Of a stretch of 64,000 nucleotides of DNA, positions 45,233-54,672 are shown piece by piece. The notes below the pieces were generated by a model. It ran no database searches, had not been told where the DNA came from, and saw nothing but the letters and a program-made list of their open reading frames with translations. A program made the position numbers and the translations under genes. Within the stretch, counting starts at the first letter, position 1. Each line of letters starts with the position of its first letter. The stretch comes from Pseudoduganella rivuli (lineage in GTDB: Bacteria > Pseudomonadota > Gammaproteobacteria > Burkholderiales > Burkholderiaceae_D), in assembly GCF_009674485.1 (NCBI RefSeq), contig NZ_WKJJ01000004.1, forward strand, positions 239,076 through 303,075, given 5' to 3'.

Positions 45233-47080
45233 ATGAATGAAATTGTTAACGTATCCGGCCTGCGGGTCACGGCGCGCAACGACCTGGATGAAGAAATCAC
45301 CATTGTCCACGGTGCGGAGTTTTCCATTAACAAAGGCGAAGTGCTGGCGCTGATCGGTGAGTCCGGTTCCGGCAAGAGCACCATCGCGCTGGCCCTGATG
45401 GGTTATGCGCGCGCCGGCTGCAAGCTGGCCGGCGGTTCGGTCACGGTGGCCGGCAACGCCATGCTGTCGCTCAGCGAGCGGCAACTGGCCGGCCTGCGCG
45501 GGCGCACGGTGGCGTATATCGCGCAAAGCGCGGCCGCGTCCTTTAACCCGTCCAAGCGCATCATGGACCAGGTCATCGAAAGCGCGCTGATCCACCAGCT
45601 GATGCCGCGCGCGGCGGCCGAAGCCAAGGCCGTGCAACTGTTCCGTGAACTGGCGCTGCCGGATCCGGAGAACATCGGCAAGCGCTACCCGCACCAGGTG
45701 TCGGGCGGCCAGCTGCAGCGCCTGATGGCGGCCATGGCGTTGATCACGGACCCGGACCTGGTGATCCTCGATGAACCGACCACGGCGCTGGATGTGACGA
45801 CGCAGATCGAGGTGCTGCGCGCCTTCAAGAAAGTCGTGCAGGAGCGGGGCAGCACCGCCGTCTACGTATCGCACGACCTGGCCGTGGTGGCGCAGATGGC
45901 GGACCGCATCGTGGTGTTGCGCGACGGACAGATCCAGGAAAACGGCGCCACGGCGCAAATCCTGTCGGCGCCTGGCCACCCGTACACGAAAAGCCTGCTG
46001 GCAGCCATCGCGCCGAAAGGACGTCCGGCCGTGGCGGCCGAGCCCAAGCTGGCGCAGGAACACCCGCTGCTGGAAGTGCGGGGCCTGTTTGCGTCGTATG
46101 GCACGGCGAAAGGCGGCGCGCCCGTTAAATGCGTGCTGGATGATATCAACCTGGTGATTCCGCGCGGCGCCACCATCGGCGTGATCGGCGAATCGGGTTG
46201 CGGCAAGACCACGCTGGCGCGCACCATCGCCGGCATGGTGGCGCCGTCCGATGGCGAAATCCTGCTCGACGGCAAACGCCTGGCGCCCACGCTGGACGGC
46301 CGCACGCGCGAACAGTTCCGCCGCATCCAGTTCGTGTTCCAGAACGCCGACACGGCATTGAATCCGCAGCACAGCATTGCCCGCATCCTGGGCCGCCCGC
46401 TGGCGTTTTATCACGACATCCAGGGCCAGGCGCAGCGCAAGCGCGTGCTGCAATTGCTGGACCTGGTGAAATTGCCGGCCACGGTGGCGGACCGCCTGCC
46501 GGGCGAATTGTCGGGCGGCCAGAAGCAGCGCATCAACCTGGCGCGCGCACTGGCGGCGCAGCCGGATTTGATCCTGTGCGACGAAGTCACGTCGGCGCTC
46601 GATACCGTGGTGGGCGCGGCGATCCTGGAATTGATGGCGGAATTGCGCAAGGAATTGAACGTGTCGTACATGTTCATCAGCCACGACATCAATACCGTGC
46701 GTACCATCTGCGATGAAATCGTCGTGCTGTACGCGGGCCGCAAAGTGGAGGCGCGCAAACGCGAAGCGCATTCGATGCCGCCGTTCCACCCATATTCGCA
46801 CTTGCTGATTTCGTCGGTGCCGGCGTTGCGCCGGGGTTGGCTGGAAGAAGTCGAGGGCCGCACGCCGTCATCGCTGCCGCCGCTGGCGGCGCCGGGTCAG
46901 ACCGGGGGCGTGTGCGCATTCCTGGACCGCTGCGCATTGCGTATTGACGGTGTTTGCAACCGGCTGCCGCCGCCGCGTCAACAGCTCGACAACGGCGGCA
47001 GCATCCTGTGCCATCACAGCGACTCCGCACTGCGCGACATACAGACGCCGCTGCGCCTGGTGGAAGGAGACGTCGCATGA
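45233..47080 (+). CDS. fused DppD-DppF-type ABC ATPase
   Basis: A 615-residue cytoplasmic ATPase with two complete nucleotide-binding domains. Walker A GESGSGKST is at 42-50 and GESGCGKTT near 318-326; signatures are SGGQLQR and SGGQKQR; Walker B regions are LVILDEPT and LILCDEVT. The C-terminal Cys-rich oligopeptide-type extension is present. Fusion of DppD and DppF functions is known in this transporter family. Start ATG 45233 lies 8 bp after the permease. Its stop overlaps the [2Fe-2S] gene, linking import to oxidation. Confidence 0.93.
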   Translation: MNEIVNVSGLRVTARNDLDEEITIVHGAEFSINKGEVLALIGESGSGKSTIALALMGYARAGCKLAGGSVTVAGNAMLSLSERQLAGLRGRTVAYIAQSAAASFNPSKRIMDQVIESALIHQLMPRAAAEAKAVQLFRELALPDPENIGKRYPHQVSGGQLQRLMAAMALITDPDLVILDEPTTALDVTTQIEVLRAFKKVVQERGSTAVYVSHDLAVVAQMADRIVVLRDGQIQENGATAQILSAPGHPYTKSLLAAIAPKGRPAVAAEPKLAQEHPLLEVRGLFASYGTAKGGAPVKCVLDDINLVIPRGATIGVIGESGCGKTTLARTIAGMVAPSDGEILLDGKRLAPTLDGRTREQFRRIQFVFQNADTALNPQHSIARILGRPLAFYHDIQGQAQRKRVLQLLDLVKLPATVADRLPGELSGGQKQRINLARALAAQPDLILCDEVTSALDTVVGAAILELMAELRKELNVSYMFISHDINTVRTICDEIVVLYAGRKVEARKREAHSMPPFHPYSHLLISSVPALRRGWLEEVEGRTPSSLPPLAAPGQTGGVCAFLDRCALRIDGVCNRLPPPRQQLDNGGSILCHHSDSALRDIQTPLRLVEGDVA

Positions 47081-47385
47081 ACCACCGTTTTGTGCGCCTT
47101 GCGGAAACCAACCGCCAACGTGTGCGGATTGTCATCGATGGCCATGAGGCCGATGCGCTGGCCGGCGATACGCTGATGGTGGCGGTACTCAACAATGCCC
47201 GCCAATTGCGCGAATCCGAATTCGGCGACGGCAAGCGCGCCGGCTTTTGCCTGATGGGGGCATGCCAGGATTGCTGGGTATGGACGGCGGACGGCGCACG
47301 GCTGCGCGCCTGCACCACCGTGGTGGAAGAGGGCATGCACATCATCACCAAACAACCGGAGGCGACATGGCCCAACCTCGCGTAA
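47077..47385 (+). CDS. (2Fe-2S)-binding small subunit of a heterotrimeric amine dehydrogenase, copy 1
   Basis: A 102-residue ferredoxin-like protein with Cys58, Cys63, Cys66 and Cys79 (C-x4-C-x2-C-x12-C), fitting a [2Fe-2S] cluster. It resembles the gamma subunit of D-hydroxyproline dehydrogenase and opine/nopaline-oxidase-type enzymes. ATG 47077 overlaps the ATPase stop. The 3' end overlaps the next gene by 19 bp, indicating tight coupling to the FAD subunits. Confidence 0.88.
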   Translation: MNHRFVRLAETNRQRVRIVIDGHEADALAGDTLMVAVLNNARQLRESEFGDGKRAGFCLMGACQDCWVWTADGARLRACTTVVEEGMHIITKQPEATWPNLA

Positions 47386-48743
47386 TCATCATTGGCGCCG
47401 GACCTTCCGGCGTGCGCTGTGCGGAAGCGCTGGTGGCGGCCGGTTTGCGACCCACTGTGATCGATGAAAACCGCCGCGACGGCGGCCAAATCTACCGCCG
47501 CCAGCCGGACAATTTCACGCGTCCGTATGCCAAGCTGTATGGCACCGAAGCGGCCAGCGCGCAGGCGCTGCACGAGAGCTTTGATGCACTGCGGGACAAG
47601 ATCGACTACCTGCCTGAGACGCTGGCCTGGAATATCTTCGACGGCCACGTGCATGTCGTGTGCAACCAGCGCGCGCGCAGCCTGCCGTACGATGCGCTGG
47701 TCATCTGTTCCGGCGCCACCGACCGCCTGATGCCCGTCAAGGGCTGGCATTACGCCGGCACCTACAGCCTGGGCGCGTCGCAGATCGCGTTGAAGGCGCA
47801 GGCTTGCGCGATCGGCCGCCAGATCGTGTTCATGGGCACGGGGCCGCTGCTGTACCTGGTGGCGTCGCAATACGTGAAGGCCGGCGCGCAAGTGGCGGCG
47901 GTGCTCGACACATCGCCTTTCATGCGCCGCGTGGCGGCATTGCCGAAACTGCTGGCGCGCCCCAAGGTGCTGCGCAACGGCCTGACACTGGTAATGGGCC
48001 TGAAGCGGGCCGGCGTGTCCGTGCTGACGGGGATTACCCCGCTGGAAATCAAGGGGTCGCCGGAAACCGGCGTGCAGGGCGTGGTGTTCCACGATGCGCG
48101 GGGCCGCACGCAAACACTGGAATGCGATGCGGTGGGGATGGGTTACCACTTGCGTCCAGAAACGCAACTGGCCGACCTGGCGCGCTGCGCGTTCCGCTTT
48201 GACCAGGAGACGCGCCAGTGGCTGCCGGAAGTCGGCGAAGATGGCCGCACCTCGGTGCCGGGCGTCTACCTGGCCGGCGACGGTATGCGCGTGCTGGGCG
48301 CGGACGCGGCGGAAATCGGCGGCAGGCTGGCCGCCATGGCCGTGCTGAAGGACTTCAAATTCGACGTGCCGGAAGACCAGTTGCAGCGCTTGCGCGCGGA
48401 ACAGGCCAGTATGGAGCGCTTCCGCCAGGGGCTGGTGCAGGCCTTTCCATGGCCGGCGGAGCAGGCCGCGCAATTGCCGGACGACGCCATTGTGTGCCGC
48501 TGCGAAGCGATTACCGCCGGCGAACTGCGCCACGTGGTGTGCGACATGGGAGCGCGCGAAGCGAACCGCGCCAAGGCCTTCAGCCGGGTCGGTATGGGCC
48601 GCTGCCAGGGCCGCTATTGTGGCAATGCGGGGGCGGAAGTGATTGCCCATGCCGCTGGCGTACCCGTCGAGATGGTCGGGCGCCTGCGCGGCCAGGCGCC
48701 GGTGAAACCGCTGGCGATTGCGGTGTTGGAGGAGAAACAATGA
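47367..48743 (+). CDS. NAD(P)/FAD-dependent oxidoreductase alpha subunit with C-terminal BFD-like cluster domain, copy 1
   Basis: A 458-residue flavoprotein. GAGPSG at 10-15 binds FAD, and a second nucleotide motif FMGTGPLLYL lies near 154. The C terminus has VCRCEAITAGEL near 376 and RCQGRYCG near 411, giving a four-Cys BFD-like [2Fe-2S] site. This architecture is that of OoxA/NoxA/HcnB and the alpha subunit of D-hydroxyproline dehydrogenase. It accepts electrons from the beta-subunit flavin. It is nearly identical to the protein at 61562-62938. Confidence 0.9.
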   Translation: MAQPRVIIIGAGPSGVRCAEALVAAGLRPTVIDENRRDGGQIYRRQPDNFTRPYAKLYGTEAASAQALHESFDALRDKIDYLPETLAWNIFDGHVHVVCNQRARSLPYDALVICSGATDRLMPVKGWHYAGTYSLGASQIALKAQACAIGRQIVFMGTGPLLYLVASQYVKAGAQVAAVLDTSPFMRRVAALPKLLARPKVLRNGLTLVMGLKRAGVSVLTGITPLEIKGSPETGVQGVVFHDARGRTQTLECDAVGMGYHLRPETQLADLARCAFRFDQETRQWLPEVGEDGRTSVPGVYLAGDGMRVLGADAAEIGGRLAAMAVLKDFKFDVPEDQLQRLRAEQASMERFRQGLVQAFPWPAEQAAQLPDDAIVCRCEAITAGELRHVVCDMGAREANRAKAFSRVGMGRCQGRYCGNAGAEVIAHAAGVPVEMVGRLRGQAPVKPLAIAVLEEKQ

Positions 48744-49882
48744 GTGTACAAAGAGCGGATGTGGTGATCGTTGGCGGCGGCATCATGGGGGCCTCCTCGG
48801 CCTTCTTCTTGCGCAAGCGCGGGATGTCGGTGATCTTGCTCGAACGCGGACTGATCGGCCAGCAGGCCAGCGGCGTCAACTTCGGCAATACGCGCCGCAT
48901 GGGCCGTTCTGTCGAAGAGCTGCCGTTGTCCAACCGTTCGCGGGAAATCTGGCTGAAGTTCCGGGAATTGTTCGGCGACGATGCTGAACTGCTGTTGAAC
49001 GGCCACCTGCGCCTCGGCTTCAAGCCTGAACACGAGGAACGGATGGTGCGCTATGCGCGGGATGCGGATGGCTTTGGCCTGGACATGCAAATGATGAGCG
49101 GGAAAGCACTGCGCGAACGTTTTCCCTACCTGGGACGGGACGTCACGTCGGGTTGCTACGCGCCGCATGACGGCCACGCCAATCCGCGCCTGGCGGCCCC
49201 GGCAATCGGCCGCGCGGCTGTGCGCGAAGGGGCGCAAGTGTTTGAAAACACGGACATCGTCAGTGTGGAAAAGGAAGGGGAAGAATTCCGCGTCACGGCC
49301 GCCGATGGCCGCGTCTTCCGCGCACCGGTGGCGCTGATCACCGCCGGCGCCTGGGGTGACCGCATCAGCGCCAGCTTTGGCGAGCCGGTGCCGATGATCG
49401 TCAAGGGGCCGCAAATGGCGGTCACCGAACCGGTGCCTTATGCGATCGGGCCGACCATCGGTGCGATTGCCGACTCGTTCGAGCAATCCGTGTATTTCCG
49501 CCAGGTCGCACGCGGCAATATCGTGATTGGCGGCGGCGGCCATGAACCGGTGGACATGGTGAACCGGCGCGCTTACGTGAACCCGCTGCGGACGCTGATG
49601 AAGCTGGCGGCGGCGCCACGCGTGGTGCCGGCGCTGGCCAACCTGAGCATCATCCGCGTCTGGAGCGGCATCGAGGGTTACATGAAGGACAGCCATGCCG
49701 CCATGGGACCGAGCGGGCGCGTACGCGGTTTGTATTACGCGTTCGGCTTTTCTGGCGAAGGCTTCCAGCTGGGCCCGGGCGTGGGCGACGTCATGGCGGA
49801 ATTGATCGCCACGGGCGCCACCAGTACGCCGATCGGGCATATGGACATCCGGCGTTTTGCCAAGGCCGAAGTGGCGGCGTGA
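48740..49882 (+). CDS. DAO-family FAD oxidoreductase, catalytic beta subunit, copy 1
   Basis: A 380-residue flavoprotein with GGGIMG at 12-17 and QQASGVNFGNTRRMGR near residues 43-58. The C-terminal IRVWSGIEGYMKDSHAAMGP is typical of OoxB/HcnC/D-hydroxyproline-dehydrogenase beta subunits, which oxidise secondary amines or D-amino acids. Its ATG overlaps the alpha-subunit stop. Together with the two preceding genes it forms a membrane-chain-linked amine dehydrogenase. Substrate not determined. Confidence 0.9.
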   Translation: MSVQRADVVIVGGGIMGASSAFFLRKRGMSVILLERGLIGQQASGVNFGNTRRMGRSVEELPLSNRSREIWLKFRELFGDDAELLLNGHLRLGFKPEHEERMVRYARDADGFGLDMQMMSGKALRERFPYLGRDVTSGCYAPHDGHANPRLAAPAIGRAAVREGAQVFENTDIVSVEKEGEEFRVTAADGRVFRAPVALITAGAWGDRISASFGEPVPMIVKGPQMAVTEPVPYAIGPTIGAIADSFEQSVYFRQVARGNIVIGGGGHEPVDMVNRRAYVNPLRTLMKLAAAPRVVPALANLSIIRVWSGIEGYMKDSHAAMGPSGRVRGLYYAFGFSGEGFQLGPGVGDVMAELIATGATSTPIGHMDIRRFAKAEVAA

Positions 49883-49883
49883 G

Positions 49884-50633
49884 ATGTTGAACATGCAGTC
49901 AGCGGCGAAGCGTCACGCGCCGCGCAGTTTTATCGATTTACGCACGTTTGCGCGCGACGCCAGCCAGGGCGTCGCCTTCGGCAACTGGGCGATGGAAGAT
50001 GCATTCCTGTCCAGCCGCCGGGTACTGGAGTTCCCATGCGGTCCGGCGACCGCCGGCGTCATCGTGCTGGCGGCCGGCAGCGGCGCCGTGGCTTCCATGC
50101 CGGCCGATGAATTCATTATTGCCTGCGACGGATTCATCACGCTGGCGCAGGACGGCCGCAAGTTGACACTGGAAGAGGGCGGGTGTGCCGTGATCCGGCA
50201 TGGTGCGGCGGTGACGTGGTCGGCCCACGGGCCGGTAACGCTGATCTTTATGCGTTACAACCACAGTTGGCCGGGCGATGGCGGGATCGTGCCGATGGCG
50301 GAAAACCCCGACATGGGGCCGTCGGGCGGCCCGCTGGCCGAGCTGTTGCTGACGCCTGCGCCGGTATGCCGCAACCACGTCGATTATCAGTCCGCCGACC
50401 GTGCATTCGCGTGCGGCACCTGGGACGCCACGCCTTACCGCCGCCGTTCCATGGTGTACCAGATGGTTGAACTGATGTACCTGCTGAAAGGCAGCGTGAC
50501 GTTGGCCGATGAAACCGGCCGCACCCGCACCTTTGCAAGGGGCGATATAGTCATTGTTGAACAGGATGCGCAGTGCAGCTGGGAGAGCCGCGAACACGTC
50601 GTGAAAGTGTATGCGACCTGCCGCGCGGCATAG
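49884..50633 (+). CDS. bicupin protein of unknown function
   Basis: A 249-residue protein with two cupin-like halves. The second (from about residue 190) has MVYQMVELMYLLKGSVTLADE and FARGDIVIVEQDAQCSW, as in DUF861/EutQ-like cupins. The expected metal-binding His residues are sparse, so a non-metal or regulatory role is possible. ATG 49884 follows the dehydrogenase stop by 1-2 bp. It is the last gene of the operon, before a strong terminator. Function not recognised. Confidence 0.7.
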   Translation: MLNMQSAAKRHAPRSFIDLRTFARDASQGVAFGNWAMEDAFLSSRRVLEFPCGPATAGVIVLAAGSGAVASMPADEFIIACDGFITLAQDGRKLTLEEGGCAVIRHGAAVTWSAHGPVTLIFMRYNHSWPGDGGIVPMAENPDMGPSGGPLAELLLTPAPVCRNHVDYQSADRAFACGTWDATPYRRRSMVYQMVELMYLLKGSVTLADETGRTRTFARGDIVIVEQDAQCSWESREHVVKVYATCRAA

Positions 50634-50944
50634 CGGGCATCCCAGTCCGGCACGCAAATAGTTTGTGTCTCCCGGTCCGTTATCCGGACCATTTATCCGC
50701 AGGCAGCGATGCCTGCGGATTTTTTTTTGCTGTCCACGGCGGACGTTGCGATAGGCGTAGCATATTCATCTTTCGCCTGCTATTAATTCGCTTGATTGTG
50801 CTGTGCACACCCTGTGTTACGAGGGCATGTGCCAGCGGGCTGCCCTTAAAGTTGCTGTGTGGTGCAGATAAAAGCAGTTGCATGTTAAGGACCAATTTTC
50901 TGATCCGCATAAGAGCTATCCATACAACCTAGGGGGAGTCCTGA
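50634..50944. other. terminator and porin promoter region
   Basis: About 310 bp. The left part holds the hairpin GGTCCG/CGGACC (50674-50690) and the strong intrinsic terminator listed next. The right part (50750-50940) is AT-richer and should contain the porin promoter. GCAGATAAAAGCAG at 50864 vaguely resembles the island motif but was not accepted as a copy. Confidence 0.5.
50695..50728 (+). terminator. intrinsic terminator of the oxidase-ABC operon
   Basis: ATCCGCAGGC (50695-50704) pairs with GCCTGCGGAT (50711-50720) over 10 bp, with loop AGCGAT, followed directly by a long T-run. It ends the ten-gene operon 39815-50633. Confidence 0.9.
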
Positions 50945-51931
50945 ATGAATAAATCCTTATTAAAGCAGGCGGTAACGGGCGCGGTATTGGCCATGGCGGC
51001 CGGCGCCGCCTGCGCGCAGTCGAATGTCACTGTCTACGGCATCGTCAATATCGGCGCAACGTACACGAAATCGGATGTGGCGCCAACCCGCTGGGGCATC
51101 GATCCGGGCGGCTGGTGGGCGTCGCGCCTGGGCTTCCGCGGCACGGAAGACTTGGGCAATGGCGTGTCCGCCGTGTTCCAGCTTGAAAACGGCTTCAGTC
51201 CCGATACCGGCACGCTGGGCCAGGGCGGTCGCCTGTTCGGCCGCCACTCGTGGGTCGGCCTGAGGGGCGATTTCGGCACGGTGCGCATGGGCCGCGCGTG
51301 GACGCCGACTTATTGCCTGCTGACCGACGTCATCGACCCGTTTGAAGATGCGCTGTCCGGCGCCGCCGGTGCATTCCTGGGTCGCAATATCTTTAGCGCG
51401 ATCGATATCCGCATGCAAAATGCATTGTTCTACACGCAGTCGTTCGGCGGGCTGAAGGCGGACCTGGCGTATTCGCTGGGCGAGACCGCCGGCAATGCGT
51501 CGGCCAACCGCCAGATCAGCACGGCGTTCACGTACGGCACCGGCCCGTTGAAGGCGGTGCTTGGCTACCAGGATATCAACGACGCCAACGGTACGGGATC
51601 GTCGAAGCTGACGATGGCGGGCGGCACCTACGACCTGGGCGTGGCCAAGGTGCACTTCGGCATCGACCGGCAGAAAACCAACGCCGCCGGCCTGGCGCGC
51701 GTGGACGCCAACGACGTCCTGCTCGGCCTCACGGTGCCGGCCGGTGGCGGCCGCGTCCTGATGTCGTTCAACCGCCTGAACGACCACACGTCCGTCAATG
51801 CCGACATGAAGCAGTTCGCGATCGGCTATACGTACAACCTGTCCAAGCGGACCACGCTGTTCACGTCGTACGGCCATATCGACCGCAACGACGCCGACCG
51901 CATGGACCTTGGCATCCGCCACATGTTCTGA
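50945..51931 (+). CDS. Gram-negative general porin (Burkholderia type)
   Basis: A 328-residue outer-membrane trimeric porin. The signal peptide is MNKSLLKQAVTGAVLAMAAG..CAQ. The mature part begins SNVTVYGIVNIGATYTK, the typical first strand, with SRLGFRGTEDLGNG and GRHSWVGLRGDFGTVRMGR strands, ending with C-terminal Phe (IRHMF). It may provide outer-membrane entry for the island's substrate. A terminator follows. Confidence 0.93.
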   Translation: MNKSLLKQAVTGAVLAMAAGAACAQSNVTVYGIVNIGATYTKSDVAPTRWGIDPGGWWASRLGFRGTEDLGNGVSAVFQLENGFSPDTGTLGQGGRLFGRHSWVGLRGDFGTVRMGRAWTPTYCLLTDVIDPFEDALSGAAGAFLGRNIFSAIDIRMQNALFYTQSFGGLKADLAYSLGETAGNASANRQISTAFTYGTGPLKAVLGYQDINDANGTGSSKLTMAGGTYDLGVAKVHFGIDRQKTNAAGLARVDANDVLLGLTVPAGGGRVLMSFNRLNDHTSVNADMKQFAIGYTYNLSKRTTLFTSYGHIDRNDADRMDLGIRHMF

Positions 51932-51957
51932 CGCCGCGTCCCGCGCTGCAGGCAACA

Positions 51958-51987
51958 GGCCCTTCCTTCGGGAAGGGTCTTTTTTTT
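51958..51987 (+). terminator. intrinsic terminator after the porin gene
   Basis: CCCTTCC (51960-51966), loop TTCG, GGAAGGG (51971-51977), then a T-rich run to about 51987. The very stable UUCG tetraloop makes this a confident call. Confidence 0.88.
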
Positions 51988-52270
51988 GCCTGGCCAGACC
52001 TAAATACGCTCAGCATTTTCCGCTGCTGGCCCCCGTGGATTTACCTTTTTATGCTGGACGCGGAGTCGCTTTCAAAGATTAATTCCATATGGTTCGTCCT
52101 ATAGTTAAGCATACGGTCGCAAGGCCGCAGGATGACGAGGAGGACCGAAGCAAAACTGACTTGTGGAAGCAGCTGGATCTGTGCAAATGCAGGGCGAATG
52201 ATCGACAAGGCTGCTTGATATGTGGGCAACGTACCCAATACCCGTACCGTTGACGATCAGGAGTACTGAA
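51988..52270. promoter_or_regulatory. leader region of the small-protein/TonB receptor block
   Basis: About 280 bp of mixed composition without a supported gene. CAGGAG just before 52271 is the ribosome site of the small ORF. No clear Fur-box-like or other operator was recognised by eye. Confidence 0.35.
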
Positions 52271-52432
52271 ATGAAACAGCAGAATCAGCCGACCAAAGAG
52301 CAAGTTCGGCACTATATGGCATCGCGGCAGAACCAGCAGTGCCCGCCGCCATCGATCACCGAGATACGCCGCCAGCTGGGCTGGGGCTTGATGTCGGCGC
52401 CGCCCGGCGGCGCGCGGCGGGGCAGGCTGTAA
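52271..52432 (+). CDS. small hypothetical protein, 53 residues
   Basis: ATG 52271 is preceded by AGGAG at good spacing. The protein is basic and polar (MKQQNQPTKEQVRHYMASRQ start) with PPPSITEIRRQLGWGL, which could be a short helix-turn-helix-like segment. It lies 78 bp before a TonB receptor gene on the same strand. Function not recognised. The ribosome site and non-random sequence favour a real gene. Confidence 0.6.
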   Translation: MKQQNQPTKEQVRHYMASRQNQQCPPPSITEIRRQLGWGLMSAPPGGARRGRL

Positions 52433-52510
52433 TGAATGACTGGGCGCGCTGACAGGGGCGGCGCCCATCTTGCAGGGTAATAAAATACAAAGACCACAAG
52501 GAGTTTTGTT

Positions 52511-54661
52511 ATGTACCGACGCAGTCGCTGCACACTGGCCGTTTTTCTGGCCGCAACCTATCCACTGGCAGCGCAGTCTGCCGACCCAGTGACCGAAGCG
52601 GAGGCGCCTGCGGTCAGCGCTTCCGACAATGCCGCCCCGGCCGGCGAGACCAACAAGGTCATCGTCAAAGGCTCGCGCCAGAATTACCGCGCACTGTCGG
52701 CCACCGGCGCCACCAAGACCGACACGCTGCTGAAAGACACGCCGCAAAGCGTGCGTGTGCTGACCGCCGACCTGTTGAAGGATGTCGGCGTGACCAGCCT
52801 GGCCAGCGCGCTGGACTTGTCCAGCGGCGTCACGCGCCAGAGCAACCTGGGCGGCCTGTGGGACAGTTATTCCATGCGCGGCTTCACCGGCGACCCCAAC
52901 TTCGGTTCGGACTACCTGGTGAATGGCTTCAGTTCCAGCCGCGGCTATAACGGCTTGCGCGACTCGGCCAGCACCACCAGTGTGGAAGTATTGAAAGGTC
53001 CCGCATCCGCCCTGTATGGCCGGGGCGAGCCGGGCGGCACGGTCAACATCACCACCAAGAAGCCGCGCTTCGAACCGGCCTATGCGATCGACCTGACGAT
53101 GGGCAGCTTCCACACGTACCGCGGCGCCGTCGACCTCACCGGGCCGATCAGTGAAAATGTCGCTTACCGCCTGAACGCCGCGCTGGACAAGGCCGACAGT
53201 TTCCGCGACAAAGTGGAAGCCCGGCGCAGCTTCGTGTCGCCATCGTTCATGTGGCTGATCGGCGATAGCACCAAGCTGTCGTATGAACTGGAACGCACCG
53301 TGCAGCGCACGCCGTTTGACCGTGGCGTGGTGGCCGTCAAGGGGGTGCTGGGCCTGGTGCCGAATTCGCGCTACTTTGGCGAGCCCAATGACGGTCCGAC
53401 CGAAGTCAAATCGCTGGGCCACCAGGTGTTTGTCGAGCATGAATTCAATGACCAGTGGAAGTTGCAGGCCGGCCTGTCGTACCGCACCAGTTCATTGGAA
53501 GGGACAGCCAGCGAAGCGACCGCGCTGCAGGCCGATGGCCGCACCTTGTGGCGTTTGCGCCGCCATCGCGATTTTTCCGCCACCGACAAATCCGGCCGCA
53601 TCGAACTGTTGGGTAAATTCGATACGGGTTCCATCACGCACAATGTGCTGGCGGGCGCGGACTTTTACCGTTTCGAAGACAACCGCAAGCAGCAGCGCCG
53701 TTCGCCCAGCGCCGCCAATCCTTACGCCATCGATATCTATAACCCGGTGTATGGCGCGCAGGCCGATCCGCTGTTGCCGATCGTCGATACGCAGGAAGAC
53801 CAGAAATCGCATGCCTTTTATGCGCAAGACCAGATTGATTTGACGAAGCAGTGGAAAATGCTGGTGGGTGCGCGCATGGACAGTTATGACCAGACCGTGC
53901 AAAATTTCCGCACCAGGGCTATCAATCACCAGTCGCTGAGCGCCGTCAGCCCGCGCGCCGGCCTGGTCTACCAGCCATACCCGTGGCTGTCGCTGTACGC
54001 CAGCGCCGCCAGGGGCTTCCGCCCCAACAGTGGTGTCAGCGTCGACAATAAAGGCTTCCCGGCGGAGAAAAGCAAGTCGTACGAAGTGGGCGCCAAGTTC
54101 GATACGCCGGACGGCAAGATCACGGGCACGGTGGCGCTGTACCACATCGCCAAGCAAAATGTCTTGACCACCAATCCGCTCAATATCGACTTCTCGATCC
54201 CGGCCGGCGAGCTGTCCAGCAAGGGGCTGGAACTCGACGTTTCCGGTGAAATCGCCAAGGACTTGCGCATGGCTGCCGCCTATGCGTACACGGATGCCAG
54301 GGTCACCAAAGGCGATACCACCATTACCACCGGCAGCCGTTTCCCCAACGTGCCGCGCCAGAGCGGCAGCGTGGTGCTGACGCAGGCCTTCAAGATCAAC
54401 GGCCAGGCGGCCACCTTGGGCGGCGGCTTGACTTACGTGGGCGAGCGCATGGGCGATGTCGCCTTCAGCAGCGGCTTCAAGCTGCCGGCCTACACCACCT
54501 TCAAGGTGATCTCCTCATGGTCGCCCAGCAAAAACCTGCGCCTGTCGCTGAACATCGACAACCTGTTCAACAAGCGCTATTACGCCAGTTCGTTCAACCA
54601 GGTCTGGGTCGCCCCGGGTCCGGCACGCACCATTACCCTCAATTTGAATTACAAGTTCTGA
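52511..54661 (+). CDS. TonB-dependent siderophore-type receptor
   Basis: A 716-residue outer-membrane receptor. The signal peptide is about 24 residues. The plug carries LLKDTPQSVRVLTADLLKD and SVEVLKGPASALYGRGEPGG, the classic FhuA/FpvA-group ferric-siderophore motif. The barrel ends LNLNYKF with the terminal Phe. AAGGAG precedes ATG 52511. A DUF4198 gene follows by 11 bp, so the pair likely imports a metal chelate. Confidence 0.92.
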   Translation: MYRRSRCTLAVFLAATYPLAAQSADPVTEAEAPAVSASDNAAPAGETNKVIVKGSRQNYRALSATGATKTDTLLKDTPQSVRVLTADLLKDVGVTSLASALDLSSGVTRQSNLGGLWDSYSMRGFTGDPNFGSDYLVNGFSSSRGYNGLRDSASTTSVEVLKGPASALYGRGEPGGTVNITTKKPRFEPAYAIDLTMGSFHTYRGAVDLTGPISENVAYRLNAALDKADSFRDKVEARRSFVSPSFMWLIGDSTKLSYELERTVQRTPFDRGVVAVKGVLGLVPNSRYFGEPNDGPTEVKSLGHQVFVEHEFNDQWKLQAGLSYRTSSLEGTASEATALQADGRTLWRLRRHRDFSATDKSGRIELLGKFDTGSITHNVLAGADFYRFEDNRKQQRRSPSAANPYAIDIYNPVYGAQADPLLPIVDTQEDQKSHAFYAQDQIDLTKQWKMLVGARMDSYDQTVQNFRTRAINHQSLSAVSPRAGLVYQPYPWLSLYASAARGFRPNSGVSVDNKGFPAEKSKSYEVGAKFDTPDGKITGTVALYHIAKQNVLTTNPLNIDFSIPAGELSSKGLELDVSGEIAKDLRMAAAYAYTDARVTKGDTTITTGSRFPNVPRQSGSVVLTQAFKINGQAATLGGGLTYVGERMGDVAFSSGFKLPAYTTFKVISSWSPSKNLRLSLNIDNLFNKRYYASSFNQVWVAPGPARTITLNLNYKF

Positions 54662-54672
54662 AAGGATCAACA

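Noticed and set aside
47077..49882. A complete D-hydroxyproline degradation pathway
   Set aside because: Only the HypOX-like dehydrogenase is present; no HypD-type (dihydrodipicolinate-synthase-like) gene or hydroxyproline epimerase was seen.
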